From assembly GCF_900112705.1 (NCBI RefSeq), contig NZ_FOMR01000005.1:124001-188000 (forward strand): 64,000 nucleotides of DNA, given 5' to 3'. Every line of letters begins with the position of its first letter. The stretch's first letter is position 1. Shown one piece after another: positions 35,874 through 44,793 of this stretch. The notes beneath the pieces are model-generated. The model was given only the letters and a program-made list of their open reading frames with translations, was not told the origin of the DNA and did no database searches. Source of the DNA: Lentibacillus persicus (GTDB lineage Bacteria > Bacillota > Bacilli > Bacillales > Amphibacillaceae). The translations under genes and the position numbers were made by a program.

Positions 35874-36659
35874 ATGAATTATGCTAATGAAATACAACTT
35901 GAACGTTTAACATCACCCAAAATTAAAGAACTGATTGATGGTGGAATGAAAACCGCCATTGTACCAACAGCAGCCATTGAGCAACATGGCCCCCATTTAC
36001 CCTTATTGGTTGACGCTGCACATGCAACTTGGCAAGGGACCGAGGTAGCCAAGCGTATGGGAAATGCGCTGGTAGCACCTACTATACGGGTGGGCAGTTC
36101 TGAACACCATACTGAATTTCCAGGTACGATTTCTTTAAGAAAATCCACTTTTGAATCTATTTGTGAGGATTATTGTATAAGTCTTAAACAACATGGTTTC
36201 GATACGATCTGTTTATTTTCGTGTCATGGCGGTAATTTTAGTATACTTGGGGATATGGAGCATCGGTTAAACTCATTAGTTGGTCAAGGAACCAACGTGA
36301 TTACTTTTTCGGATTTAAGTCGACTTATCAAAACTTGGCGTGAAACGGCAGAAAAGTGGTCAGGTTTAGGTGACAGGGCAGGTGGCCATGCCGGAATTGC
36401 TGAAACATCATTTACACTTTCACTTCATCCGGAATTAGTACATCGAGATGAAATTGAACCAGGCTACAGCGGAGATATCCTGCAACATGAAACACAAACA
36501 ACACTCTTCGAAGGGGGTATCCATAACTTAGCATCTAATGGTATTATTGGTGACCCAACCGGTGCGAACGCTGAATTGGGAGAATTATGTCTTAAAGCAT
36601 ATGCGAAAGTTCTTGTTCAATACTTCCGCTCACGGATGGTGAACGTTGGAAAAGCATGA
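35874..36659 (+). CDS. Creatininase family protein
   Basis: 261 residues from ATG 35874, preceded by GAGGGGAGA; the longer reading from 35802 lacks a ribosome site. The metal motif EQHGPHLPLLVDA (about 33-45), SSEHHTEFPGTIS, FSCHGGN and GGHAGIAET contain the His, Asp and Glu residues of the creatininase fold. The family hydrolyses cyclic or linear amides, including creatinine and various heterocycles. A second member is at 58331 in a TRAP operon. The substrate is unknown. Confidence 0.88.
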   Translation: MNYANEIQLERLTSPKIKELIDGGMKTAIVPTAAIEQHGPHLPLLVDAAHATWQGTEVAKRMGNALVAPTIRVGSSEHHTEFPGTISLRKSTFESICEDYCISLKQHGFDTICLFSCHGGNFSILGDMEHRLNSLVGQGTNVITFSDLSRLIKTWRETAEKWSGLGDRAGGHAGIAETSFTLSLHPELVHRDEIEPGYSGDILQHETQTTLFEGGIHNLASNGIIGDPTGANAELGELCLKAYAKVLVQYFRSRMVNVGKA

Positions 36660-36697
36660 GAGGAGTTAATTTAATTGGTTAGCAGCTAACCTTCTTA

Positions 36698-37470
36698 ATG
36701 AAAAGAGTGTCGAGAGCAAATATTAGTACTTGGTGTGGAGCGGCCGTATTTATTGGATGGATGGGTATGGGCTTTACAGTTGGACTTTCAGGGTTTTTTA
36801 AATTTGCGCTTCCTGGTATTTTGCTTAGTCTTCTTTTAATTATCGTTTTAGCCGCTCCATTAAGAAGACAGAGACTTTATACACTGGCGGATTTATTTGG
36901 TGAACGATTCGGTGGTCGATCCGGCATTATTCCTTTGCCATTTTCGATTGGAGTTATTGCATCCGGCTATTGGCGGTGTAGTATTTATTGGGTTAATGGC
37001 TGCACTTATGACCGGTGCAACGTCATTTATTTTACAGGGGAGTTCCAATTTATCGAGGGATATCTATCAGCGATTAATGAAACCGGATGCAAACAATAAA
37101 GAGCTAATGTTTGTTTCCAGATTAACGGTCGTCATTATTACAGTCCTGGAATTAATTGTTGCGTATTTTGTTACAGATATAGCAACTGCTTACCAATGGG
37201 CACTCCGGCTTTCTGCAACGATTCTTGTGCTGCCTTTCTTAGCGATTATGTTCTGGAGCAAAGTAACAAAAAGCGGAGCGTTCTGGAGTATGATTCTTGC
37301 ATAATTTCAACGTTGGGGTGGCCATTTTTAAACGTGGAAATTGATCATACCGTATTGGTTTCACTGTCTCCCTGCTCAGCCTTGTCATTATAAGTTTGCT
37401 CACCAAGCATGATAAAACTGAACAAGTTAGATCCGTTACTCAGAGGCGTGACCTCCTCCCCCGCAATGGA
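36698..37470 (+). pseudogene. Decayed sodium:solute symporter gene
   Basis: N-terminal SSS sequence (STWCGAAVFIGWMGMGFTVG, LYTLADLFGERFGGR) runs in one frame to about 36955. C-terminal sequence (LMAALMTGATSFILQGSSNL, SRDIYQRLM) then continues in another, so helices of the middle are deleted. After a stop at 37304, further remnant (FTVSLLSLVIISLLTKHDKT) continues in a third frame to about 37470. It follows the creatininase-family gene and was probably its transporter. The live peptide/amide importers elsewhere in the window may have replaced it. Confidence 0.85.
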
Positions 37471-37555
37471 TACACACGGAAAAAGCCTAAGCAGTGCTTT
37501 ATTGGAAATGGAAATTTGATAAGAGAGGCTGTTGTTTTTATAGGACTGCCAGGAG

Positions 37556-37586
37556 GTGGGACAGAAGGTCAGGCACTCTGTCCCCC
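37556..37586. repeat. GGGAC palindromic repeat
   Basis: GGTGGGACAGAAGGTCAGG followed by CACTCTGTCCCCC forms a hairpin of the same family as 45556 and 52421 (ends GGGACA and TGTCCC). It lies just after the decayed symporter gene. Confidence 0.65.
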
Positions 37587-37588
37587 AA

Positions 37589-37642
37589 GCATAAACGGAC
37601 CTCCCACTTGTTTATAAATGGGGATTTCGTTTATGCTTTTTT
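37589..37642 (+). terminator. Hairpin with T-run after the symporter remnant
   Basis: GCATAAACG (37589-37597) pairs with CGTTTATGC (37628-37636), with an inner CCCA/TGGG pair, followed by six T residues. The remaining stretch to 37790 holds nothing recognisable. Confidence 0.7.
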
Positions 37643-37790
37643 GGCAATTTTTGAATGCTGAATGTCTTAGGGTCGCTAGCGCACTGAACAAGGGTATCTT
37701 CTGTAATGGGACATACAAAAATAAGTTGCTTACTTGACGATTATGGAGTGAGTTTCATTGGGCCACTGTAATGAAAAGACCTTTCATCTT

Positions 37791-39287
37791 TTATCTATAG
37801 ATTTCTAATTCTCGGTTTAAATCTCTAGTACGTGAATACACTTTCTTATAAACATCATATAATGCATTATATTTTTCTACGTTTTCTTCTATAGGATCAT
37901 AATATTTTTCATAAGTAATAAATACCTTGGCACATTCTTCTAAGGAATTGTACCATCCGCAACCATAGGCAGCTAAAATAGCCGCTCCTAATGACGGTCC
38001 CTGATCATTAGATAATTTTATTACTCTAGTATTAAATATGTCGGCCTGCATTTGGAGCCACAAATTATTTTTTGACCCTCCACCAATGGAAATGATAGAG
38101 TTAACCTCAATATTATTTTCCCTTAATAGGTCTAAAGATTCTTTTAGTGAAAATGTAACGCCTTCCATTATCGCTCGAACAAAGTGTTTTTTCTCATGGA
38201 ATGTATCCATACCTATGAAACTGGCTCGAATACTTGCATCTGCATAAGGAGTTCTTTCACCAACTAAATACGGAGTAAATATGAGTCCTTGCGCACCAAT
38301 TAAAGTAGAGTCTAATTCCTTAAATAGGCTTTCTAAAGGATCATCTATCCTAAATGCCTGTTGAAACCACTGTAAACTATACCCTGCAGAGAGTGTAACA
38401 CCCATGCTATAAAAAGCGTTTTGTTTCCCATGGTTAAAATAGTGTAATTTTCCTTTATAATCCTTATTGCCGGACTCGTCATAGGAAAGCATAACACCCG
38501 ATGTGCCGATACTGCATAAAGCTTTTCCATTTGTCAATACTCCACTACCAATAGCACCACAGGCATTGTCTGCTCCTCCCGCAAAAACTTTCGTCGTACT
38601 CGATAAACCTGTTTCATCTGCGAAATGAGAGGTTATCGTCCCACAGAATTCATGTGATTCAACCAAAGGGGGGCATATATCTTTATTAACTCCAAATGTT
38701 TCGCAAATTTCCTCACTCCATTTTTTATTAGCTACATCTAGCAATAGTGTTCCAGCAGCATCCGAGTAGTCTGTTTGAATATTACCGGTTAGACGAAAGC
38801 GGAGATAGTCTTTCGGTAATAAAAAATACTTAATCCTATCAAAGATTCCTTTCTCGTTTTTTTTCACCCATAACAATTTCGGCAGGGTAAAGCCCTCTAG
38901 TGCTCGATTTTTAGTTATATCTAATAACTTTTCCTTTCCTAAAGTATTATGGATCTCCCGACATTGGGGCGCTGTTCTCGTATCATTCCAAAGAATAGCA
39001 TTTCGTAGCACGTTTAAATCGTCATCTATAAGTACTAAGCCGTGCATCTGCCCAGAAAAGCTTATACCCTCAATTTTTTCCGCTTTTCCATTTAATTTAG
39101 AAACCAACTCTGAAACCAGCTCTACAGTTTTTTTATACCATAAGTGTGGATCTTGCTCACTATACCCTGGTTTCTCATTGATTAATGGATAAGTTTTGGA
39201 GATACTCTGATATGTAACCCCGCCTCTATCAACCAAGACCCCTTTGACTGAACTTGTCCCTAAATCGATTCCGAGTACGTAGCCCAT
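37791..39287 (-). CDS. xylB: Xylulokinase
   Basis: 498-residue FGGY-family kinase that phosphorylates D-xylulose to D-xylulose 5-phosphate. N-terminal ATP-site LGIDLGTSSVKG, the xylulokinase-type SGQMHG near residue 80, ILWNDTRT, and the C-terminal ISIGGGSKNNLWLQMQADIF are present. GGGTKS-like ADP loop and length are normal. It is transcribed away from the AraC-type regulator. With D-lyxose isomerase (44958), which makes D-xylulose from D-lyxose, it gives a complete route into the pentose phosphate pathway. Confidence 0.93.
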   Translation of the reverse strand: MGYVLGIDLGTSSVKGVLVDRGGVTYQSISKTYPLINEKPGYSEQDPHLWYKKTVELVSELVSKLNGKAEKIEGISFSGQMHGLVLIDDDLNVLRNAILWNDTRTAPQCREIHNTLGKEKLLDITKNRALEGFTLPKLLWVKKNEKGIFDRIKYFLLPKDYLRFRLTGNIQTDYSDAAGTLLLDVANKKWSEEICETFGVNKDICPPLVESHEFCGTITSHFADETGLSSTTKVFAGGADNACGAIGSGVLTNGKALCSIGTSGVMLSYDESGNKDYKGKLHYFNHGKQNAFYSMGVTLSAGYSLQWFQQAFRIDDPLESLFKELDSTLIGAQGLIFTPYLVGERTPYADASIRASFIGMDTFHEKKHFVRAIMEGVTFSLKESLDLLRENNIEVNSIISIGGGSKNNLWLQMQADIFNTRVIKLSNDQGPSLGAAILAAYGCGWYNSLEECAKVFITYEKYYDPIEENVEKYNALYDVYKKVYSRTRDLNRELEIYR

Positions 39288-39386
39288 TTTTTATCCTCCT
39301 CGTTTAAAGTTCTGCATTGAGTTTCAAAAATTTTAATTTATTGGTAAGATTAAAATAAGATATTCTAACATAAGGGGTGATGAATA

Positions 39387-40271
39387 ATGTTACGTGATGA
39401 TCAATTACGAGTCTTTTGGATTTCCAGAATAGATTACGAAAAAAACTCTGGTGTAAAGAAACACTATCACAGCGATATCTTTCAGCTTTTATTTATTATG
39501 GACGGTGAAGGGGTAATCGAAATAAACGGACAAGAGTATCCGCTTATGCCCAAATATGCTTACTTTATTTCAAAAGAAAACGAACATCATTTCTATTTTA
39601 AAAAACCCTCGTCCACTATTGATATAAAATTTGACATTATTAGCTCCGACCTTGAAGAATTGATAAAAACCCAAAAGATTCAAATTCCTTATTTTATGAG
39701 TGATTCTTCCAAAATAAAGGAACTATTTAAAACATCCATCCATAATAAGCAGAATGATAAGCTAACTCCATATCTAGTAGATGTTTTATTTAAAAACATT
39801 CTGCTATTGCTTGTTCAAGAAACACAGGAAATTCAAAACTCGTCACACGATTCAGCACCTGCTATGTTACAGAGAAATACTAATGATTTTCCCATTCAAA
39901 AGTTTCTTATTGAAAATTTACACCAGAAAATATCATTGGACGATATATCCAAACATTTTAACTACCACCCGCATTACATTATTGATTTGTTCAAACAAAA
40001 ATTAAACACCACACCCATGAAATATTTACAATTATTAAGAATTGAAAAGGCTAAAGAATTCCTGGAATTTAGCAACCTTTCTATTTCTGAAATTGCAGAT
40101 AAAATCGGTTTATCAACACCTTACTTTTCTCGATTATTCCATAGCATGGAGGGGACTTCTCCAACTGATTACCGTGACCAAACCCGCACTGTCGTTGGAA
40201 AGCCGATCATTCTTGATGAAAACTTTATTTCCTCGTTACCGAAACAACCGCCAATCTCTAACCAAAAATAA
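39387..40271 (+). CDS. AraC family transcriptional regulator
   Basis: 294 residues. An N-terminal cupin-type sensing domain covers about 1-110 (YHSDIFQLLFIMDGEGVIEI). The C-terminal double helix-turn-helix lies at about 175-275 (ISLDDISKHFNYHPHYIIDL, then LSISEIADKIGLSTPYFSRL). It lies between xylB and the TRAP operon, diverging from xylB, and is the natural regulator of the pentose genes. AAGGGGTGAT precedes the ATG. Its stop is only two bases from the stop of the convergent dctM-type gene. Confidence 0.9.
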   Translation: MLRDDQLRVFWISRIDYEKNSGVKKHYHSDIFQLLFIMDGEGVIEINGQEYPLMPKYAYFISKENEHHFYFKKPSSTIDIKFDIISSDLEELIKTQKIQIPYFMSDSSKIKELFKTSIHNKQNDKLTPYLVDVLFKNILLLLVQETQEIQNSSHDSAPAMLQRNTNDFPIQKFLIENLHQKISLDDISKHFNYHPHYIIDLFKQKLNTTPMKYLQLLRIEKAKEFLEFSNLSISEIADKIGLSTPYFSRLFHSMEGTSPTDYRDQTRTVVGKPIILDENFISSLPKQPPISNQK

Positions 40272-40273
40272 GG

Positions 40274-41554
40274 TTAGTTAAAAAGATTTGGAATAAATAG
40301 AGTTAATTGAGGAACGAAAGCTATAATCAATACTGTGATAATCATGACTATATAAAAAGGTAAAAGTGCTTTAACCACACTTTCAATAGGAACATTAGCT
40401 ACGGAACTACCTACAAACAATGCTCCGCCTACTGGTGGAGTAACCAGCCCTATAGCCATACAGACCATCATTAAAATTCCATAGTGGATAGGATCCATAC
40501 CAATACTTGTAGCTATTGGTAATAATATTGGTGTCGTAATCAAAATAATTGGCGCAACATCTAAAATAGTACCAAGCAAAATTAGAATAAATATAATAAT
40601 CAATGTTATAACTATAGGATTTTCAGTTAAGGACAATAAACTATTCGATATCATTGCTGGGACTCGTAGCAGAGCCAATAACCATGCAAATCCACTTGAA
40701 GCGGCTATTAAAAATAAGACCATTGCAAGTGTTTTAAACGTGCGTTGCAGAATAGGAACTATCTCAGAGATATGAGCATCCCGATTGAAAACGAAACTAA
40801 GAATAAAAGCGTAAATAACCGCAATTGCAGCTGACTCAGTTACTGTAAATATACCTGTCATAATTCCGCCTATTATAATGATAGGCGTCATTAAAGCCGG
40901 GATACCTTTCCAGGATGCAATGAAAAAGTCCTTTATTGTTGCTGGCTTTTCTGCCGGGTAGTTTCTTTTAATAGCTATAATGTAGGTGAGCATCATCAAA
41001 CCAAGACCTAACAGAATGCCAGGTATAATCCCACCCAGAAATAAAGAGCTAATAGAAACTCCGCCCCCCGCAACCAGTGCATAGATAATCATATTGTGAC
41101 TTGGAGGAATGACAATCCCTTGTGTGGAAGAAGTGACAGTTACAGCAACAGAATAATCTGTATCATATCCTTTCTTTTTCATCATAGGGATGAGGACAGA
41201 ACCGTTAGCGGAAGCATCAGCTAATGCAGAACCAGAAATACCGCCAAACAACATGCTTGAACTAACATTTACAATTCCTAATCCACCCCTGAATCTTCCG
41301 ACTATCGTATCGGCTAGTTTTATCAATCGATCTGTTATCCCGCCAGTATTCATAATTTCTCCAGCTAATATAAAGAATGGGATGGCCAAAAGGGGAAAAC
41401 TATTAATTCCACCAACCATTCGTTGAACAAGGATAGACAGCGAAATATCCAGTATAAAGCATACAACAATGGAAGTTACCCCCATCGCCAGTGCAACTGG
41501 AACACCGAGTATTAATAGTATAATAAATACTCCTATTAATGTAGCTACAGCCAT
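40274..41554 (-). CDS. TRAP transporter large permease, DctM type
   Basis: 426 residues, about twelve hydrophobic helices. Typical DctM segments are LAIPFFILAGEIMNTGGITD, GGISGSALADASANGSVLIP, GIVIPPSHNMIIYAL and GLVTPPVGGALFVGS. It provides the Na+-coupled translocation step. Its ATG overlaps the stop of the DctQ gene (TAATG). It is the last gene of the operon dehydrogenase / HIT / dctP / dctQ / dctM. The likely substrate is a pentose or pentitol because of the neighbours. Confidence 0.93.
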   Translation of the reverse strand: MAVATLIGVFIILLILGVPVALAMGVTSIVVCFILDISLSILVQRMVGGINSFPLLAIPFFILAGEIMNTGGITDRLIKLADTIVGRFRGGLGIVNVSSSMLFGGISGSALADASANGSVLIPMMKKKGYDTDYSVAVTVTSSTQGIVIPPSHNMIIYALVAGGGVSISSLFLGGIIPGILLGLGLMMLTYIIAIKRNYPAEKPATIKDFFIASWKGIPALMTPIIIIGGIMTGIFTVTESAAIAVIYAFILSFVFNRDAHISEIVPILQRTFKTLAMVLFLIAASSGFAWLLALLRVPAMISNSLLSLTENPIVITLIIIFILILLGTILDVAPIILITTPILLPIATSIGMDPIHYGILMMVCMAIGLVTPPVGGALFVGSSVANVPIESVVKALLPFYIVMIITVLIIAFVPQLTLFIPNLFN

Positions 41555-42045
41555 TATTCAACCTCCTCATTTTCATGATTGGGTCCCTTCCATTTTCCTG
41601 AAAATTCAAACAAAAGATACAAAACTACTAATAAACCGGATATTGGGATAGATGCATATAGAACTGCTGAAGGCATACTCAAACCGGACATAGTTGAATC
41701 CTTCATATCATAGGAAAAAATCAACCCTTGAACAAGCATAAAAAATCCAAATAGAATTGCTAGTACTCGCTGCATGTAAATCAATACTTTTTGCACTTTA
41801 TCTGGCATCATGGAAACAAATAAATTTATCTTTATATGGGTATTATCTTGTATTCCAATTGCAATCCCAATAAAACCAATCCATACCATTAGCAATAGGG
41901 ATAAAGGTTGTATCCAAGGTGGTGTGAAATTCAGAACAAATCTAGAGAATACTTGGTAACCTATTATAACTGTCATAATAACAATCATTGATAATATCGC
42001 GTATTCGACTATTTTTCTAATTTTGATGAGAGCTTTTTCGATCAA
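41554..42045 (-). CDS. TRAP transporter small permease, DctQ type
   Basis: 163 residues with four hydrophobic helices and the family pattern VFSRFVLNFTPPWIQPLSLL followed by MVWIGFIGIAIG. It pairs with DctM. A perfect hairpin separates it from the binding-protein gene upstream in the transcript. Confidence 0.92.
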   Translation of the reverse strand: MIEKALIKIRKIVEYAILSMIVIMTVIIGYQVFSRFVLNFTPPWIQPLSLLLMVWIGFIGIAIGIQDNTHIKINLFVSMMPDKVQKVLIYMQRVLAILFGFFMLVQGLIFSYDMKDSTMSGLSMPSAVLYASIPISGLLVVLYLLFEFSGKWKGPNHENEEVE

Positions 42046-42081
42046 CTGAATCCCCTCCAGTTATCTGACTTCTTGTAAAAT

Positions 42082-42113
42082 GGGTAAAGGGTCAAAAATG
42101 CTCCCCTTTACCC
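42082..42113 (-). terminator. Stem-loop between dctP- and dctQ-type genes
   Basis: GGGTAAAGGG (42082-42091) and CCCTTTACCC (42104-42113) form a perfect 10-bp stem, just after the binding-protein stop on the minus strand. It lacks a T-run, so it more likely protects the 3' end of the binding-protein message or reduces read-through. Confidence 0.65.
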
Positions 42114-42130
42114 ACACCCTAAACTAGTCG

Positions 42131-43207
42131 TTATCTTGCATTTTCAATTACTTGGAATAACTCACCATATTCTGAATCGTACTCATCATATAGTGGTTCT
42201 ACTTTTTCTCTGAACTTTGCACGTTCTTCTTCAGTTAATTCGACTACATTATTACCCGCTTCCACTACTTTATCCATTGCTTCTTGTGAGTATTTATCGT
42301 ATTCTTCAAGTTGGATTTTTTCAGCTTCTAAAGCTGCGTCTTTAATTATTTGTTGATCCTCTTCAGACAATTTGTCCCAAGAATCTTTACTCATAAACAT
42401 TACTCCGGGGATTCTTAAGTGCTCTGAAAGTGTAAAATTTTCCGCTACTTCATAATGACCATCAGCAACGTAAGTGCTTACATTATTTTCCCCGCCTTCA
42501 ATAACGCCTGTTTGTAGACCACTGTAAACTTCAGATGCAGCAAGTGGAGTAGGAGAGGTACCTAATTTCCCAAACGCATCAATTAAAATGTCATTTTGCA
42601 TGACACGAATTTTTTTGCCCTCAATATCTTCAATAGTTTCAATGGGATCCATTGTATAGAAACTTCTAGCCCCGGCATCAAATATAGAAAGACCAATTAA
42701 ATCAGCACTTTCTAAATTGGCAAATAATTTATCTCTTAATGAATTATCTAATGCATTCCACATGTGCTCTCTGCTGTCAAATAGAAATGGAAAACTGAAG
42801 ACGCCAAAATCTCCTGCAAATTCAGTTAATGGACCTGCATTTGCTCTGCCGATATCAATAATACCTACTTGTGTTTGTTCAATAGTTGTTTTCTCGTCTC
42901 CTAATTGTCCACCGGTATATACCTCAATTTTTATCCTTCCATCGGACAATTCTTCTACCTTTTTAGCAAATTCTTTTTCTGCAATAGAGTCGGGATAGTC
43001 ATCAACTTGTGGCTCTGAAAGTCGTAAAGTTATTTCTGCTTCTCCAGAACTTTCGGCTTCTGTTCCACTTTCACTATTGTTTTCGACATCACTACTATCA
43101 TCTGCGTTGTTATCTGATGCTGCCCCGTCTGATGAACACCCAATTAAAGTAATAACCGCTAACAATGATAGTAAAAATAAAAATATCTTTCCATTCATTT
43201 TAAACAT
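42131..43207 (-). CDS. TRAP transporter solute-binding lipoprotein, DctP type
   Basis: 358 residues. Signal sequence with lipobox LIGC near residue 24, then an acidic Asn/Ser/Glu-rich linker. The DctP fold is recognisable from GGQLGDEKTTIEQTQVGIID, the arginine-containing KIRVMQNDILIDAFGKLG and ASEVYSGLQTGVIEGGENN. It captures the solute outside the cell. The start overlaps the last bases of the HIT gene, so translation is coupled. Confidence 0.92.
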   Translation of the reverse strand: MFKMNGKIFLFLLSLLAVITLIGCSSDGAASDNNADDSSDVENNSESGTEAESSGEAEITLRLSEPQVDDYPDSIAEKEFAKKVEELSDGRIKIEVYTGGQLGDEKTTIEQTQVGIIDIGRANAGPLTEFAGDFGVFSFPFLFDSREHMWNALDNSLRDKLFANLESADLIGLSIFDAGARSFYTMDPIETIEDIEGKKIRVMQNDILIDAFGKLGTSPTPLAASEVYSGLQTGVIEGGENNVSTYVADGHYEVAENFTLSEHLRIPGVMFMSKDSWDKLSEEDQQIIKDAALEAEKIQLEEYDKYSQEAMDKVVEAGNNVVELTEEERAKFREKVEPLYDEYDSEYGELFQVIENAR

Positions 43208-43643
43208 GATACTCCTCCTCTATTATTAACTTTTTATTTATCTGACTTATTATTTCTTTGTACTCAAACTCGTGTAGTTTCTTTTTATGTTTTGGGTTAT
43301 TAGTAAAGGCTTCTCCCCAATTTTTCTCTCCAACATATTTAGGAACAATATGAACATGGAGATGTGAAACCAAATCGCCAAATATTCCATAGTTAATTTT
43401 GTCAGGATCATAAATATCACTTATTAATTTCGCTGATAAGGACAGCTCTTTCATAAATAGATCACGTTCAATTGCGGTTAACTCATACACCTCCCTTTTG
43501 TGATCTTTAAATGCAAGAATACATCTTCCTTCGTGGGTTTGATCTCTGTTCAGGTATAAAGTAGAAGCTTCAAAATCTGCTATTTTTATCATTAATTCCT
43601 CTAATTTATCGTTTTTTTCACAATAGAAACAGGTATTATTCAT
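43200..43643 (-). CDS. HIT family hydrolase/transferase
   Basis: 147-residue histidine-triad protein. The active site HLHVHIVPK (His-x-His-x-His) is at about residues 96-104. CFYCEKND near the N-terminus gives a CxxC zinc-type pair as in the GalT/Hint-related branch. HIT proteins hydrolyse nucleotide conjugates or transfer nucleotidyl groups. One inside a TRAP pentose operon, overlapping the binding-protein start, is unusual. A nucleotide-sugar or AMP-conjugate substrate is possible but not shown. Confidence 0.85.
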   Translation of the reverse strand: MNNTCFYCEKNDKLEELMIKIADFEASTLYLNRDQTHEGRCILAFKDHKREVYELTAIERDLFMKELSLSAKLISDIYDPDKINYGIFGDLVSHLHVHIVPKYVGEKNWGEAFTNNPKHKKKLHEFEYKEIISQINKKLIIEEEYHV

Positions 43644-43652
43644 ACGGTGTTA

Positions 43653-44687
43653 TCAATCCTTTACTTCACAATCGATCATGACGTGAATAGTATCCCCTTT
43701 GTGTGTATTACGGGTTTCAAAGGCTTTATCTACGTCTTTCAATGAATAAGTGTGGGTGATGGTTTCTTTTGTATTAACAAGTCCATCTAATACGAGTTTT
43801 AAACCTTCATCAAAATATCTTCTATTATCTATATCTCTTTTTGGTTCAGTTGAAAAGATATCAAGTCTTTTCTTATGAACTTTAAAGAAGTCAATTGGCT
43901 TATGACATGTGCCAATGCAACCATACATAACAATTCTTCCATTTTGCGCAGCAGCATCAATGGCATCAACCATTCCAGAACCTTCTAATAGACAAGGAAT
44001 AACTATATCAAAACCTTCAGGAAAGTCTTCACCAACAATATCCATTGTATTAGCATCAGATGATGGCATTTTATAAGTGTGCGTGGCGCCATATTTTTTA
44101 GCCAGCTCTAACTTTTCATCAAATAAATCTGTTACGACTAAATTTTTAGGACTGTAAAGTTTCACTACTTGTGTTAATGCAAGGCCACTAACACCCTGTC
44201 CCATAATTAATACATTTTTATTAGGAGAGATATCTGCATTTTCAGCTGCGGATAACAGGGCTGGAAGTACTTCAATTAATGACCCTTCAACCAATGGCAG
44301 CTCCTTAGGTAGTACTTTTATGGAGAAAGGTTTGCAACATACATACTCAGCAAAGGCTCCCCAAACGTAACGAAGTGCTACATGATCTCCCTCTTCTAAC
44401 CCAATAACATTTTCTCCGACCTTATCTATGACTCCAGCAACTTCATGGCCTAGACGCGTTGGATATGATACAAATTCAGGTTCCCTGTTTCCACGGAAAA
44501 CCTCGACATCACTGCCACAAATACCGACCCATTTTATCTTTATTCTTACCTCCCCCTCGGAAGGCTCAGGAATTTTCGCACGTTTTACCTCAATTTTCTC
44601 ACTGTCAGTCATGACCGCACAAAGTTGTGTGTCAGGCCCCTCGTAATCGACCAAATTCATCTCAGGTGTTGTCATTTTAGTTACCAT
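43653..44687 (-). CDS. Zinc-type alcohol/polyol dehydrogenase (MDR family)
   Basis: 344 residues. The catalytic zinc ligands appear in GICGSDVEVFRG (Cys) and RLGHEVAG (His-Glu). The NAD-binding motif is GQGVSGLALTQVV near 160, followed by VTDLFDEKLELAKKYGA. The lobe that carries four cysteines for structural zinc in most members is missing: GDHVALRYVWGAFAEYVCC follows directly. In this locus it likely oxidises a pentitol (for example D-arabitol or xylitol) to D-xylulose, or a related polyol. First gene of the TRAP operon, start after AAGGAG. Confidence 0.87.
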   Translation of the reverse strand: MVTKMTTPEMNLVDYEGPDTQLCAVMTDSEKIEVKRAKIPEPSEGEVRIKIKWVGICGSDVEVFRGNREPEFVSYPTRLGHEVAGVIDKVGENVIGLEEGDHVALRYVWGAFAEYVCCKPFSIKVLPKELPLVEGSLIEVLPALLSAAENADISPNKNVLIMGQGVSGLALTQVVKLYSPKNLVVTDLFDEKLELAKKYGATHTYKMPSSDANTMDIVGEDFPEGFDIVIPCLLEGSGMVDAIDAAAQNGRIVMYGCIGTCHKPIDFFKVHKKRLDIFSTEPKRDIDNRRYFDEGLKLVLDGLVNTKETITHTYSLKDVDKAFETRNTHKGDTIHVMIDCEVKD

Positions 44688-44716
44688 AAATAATTCTCCT
44701 TTTTCTTAGTGGCATT

Positions 44717-44734
44717 TTTGTAAGCGCCTACATT
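44717..44734. promoter_or_regulatory. Catabolite-responsive element (cre) before the pentose operon
   Basis: TTTGTAAGCGCCTACATT fits the cre consensus WWTGNAARCGNWWWCAWW with one mismatch. It lies 30-47 bases upstream of the dehydrogenase ATG and downstream of the candidate promoter at 44760-44787. CcpA bound here would act as a block to transcription when preferred sugars are present. Confidence 0.75.
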
Positions 44735-44759
44735 GCATACTTCTATCATACTTGTAACC

Positions 44760-44787
44760 TTTATAAAGTACTATAGCTAGAATTCAA
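44760..44787 (-). promoter_or_regulatory. Candidate promoter of the TRAP operon
   Basis: Read on the minus strand: TTGAAT (44787-44782), 16-base spacer, TATAAA (44765-44760). The spacing is close to ideal for sigma-A. One inverted-repeat arm (44794-44807) lies just upstream of its -35. Confidence 0.5.
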
Positions 44788-44793
44788 TTATGC

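Noticed and set aside
37305-37790. Small open frames after the symporter remnant (37196-37393, 37396-37617)
   Set aside because: They continue the decayed symporter homology or run through the GGGAC repeat and terminator; no independent gene.
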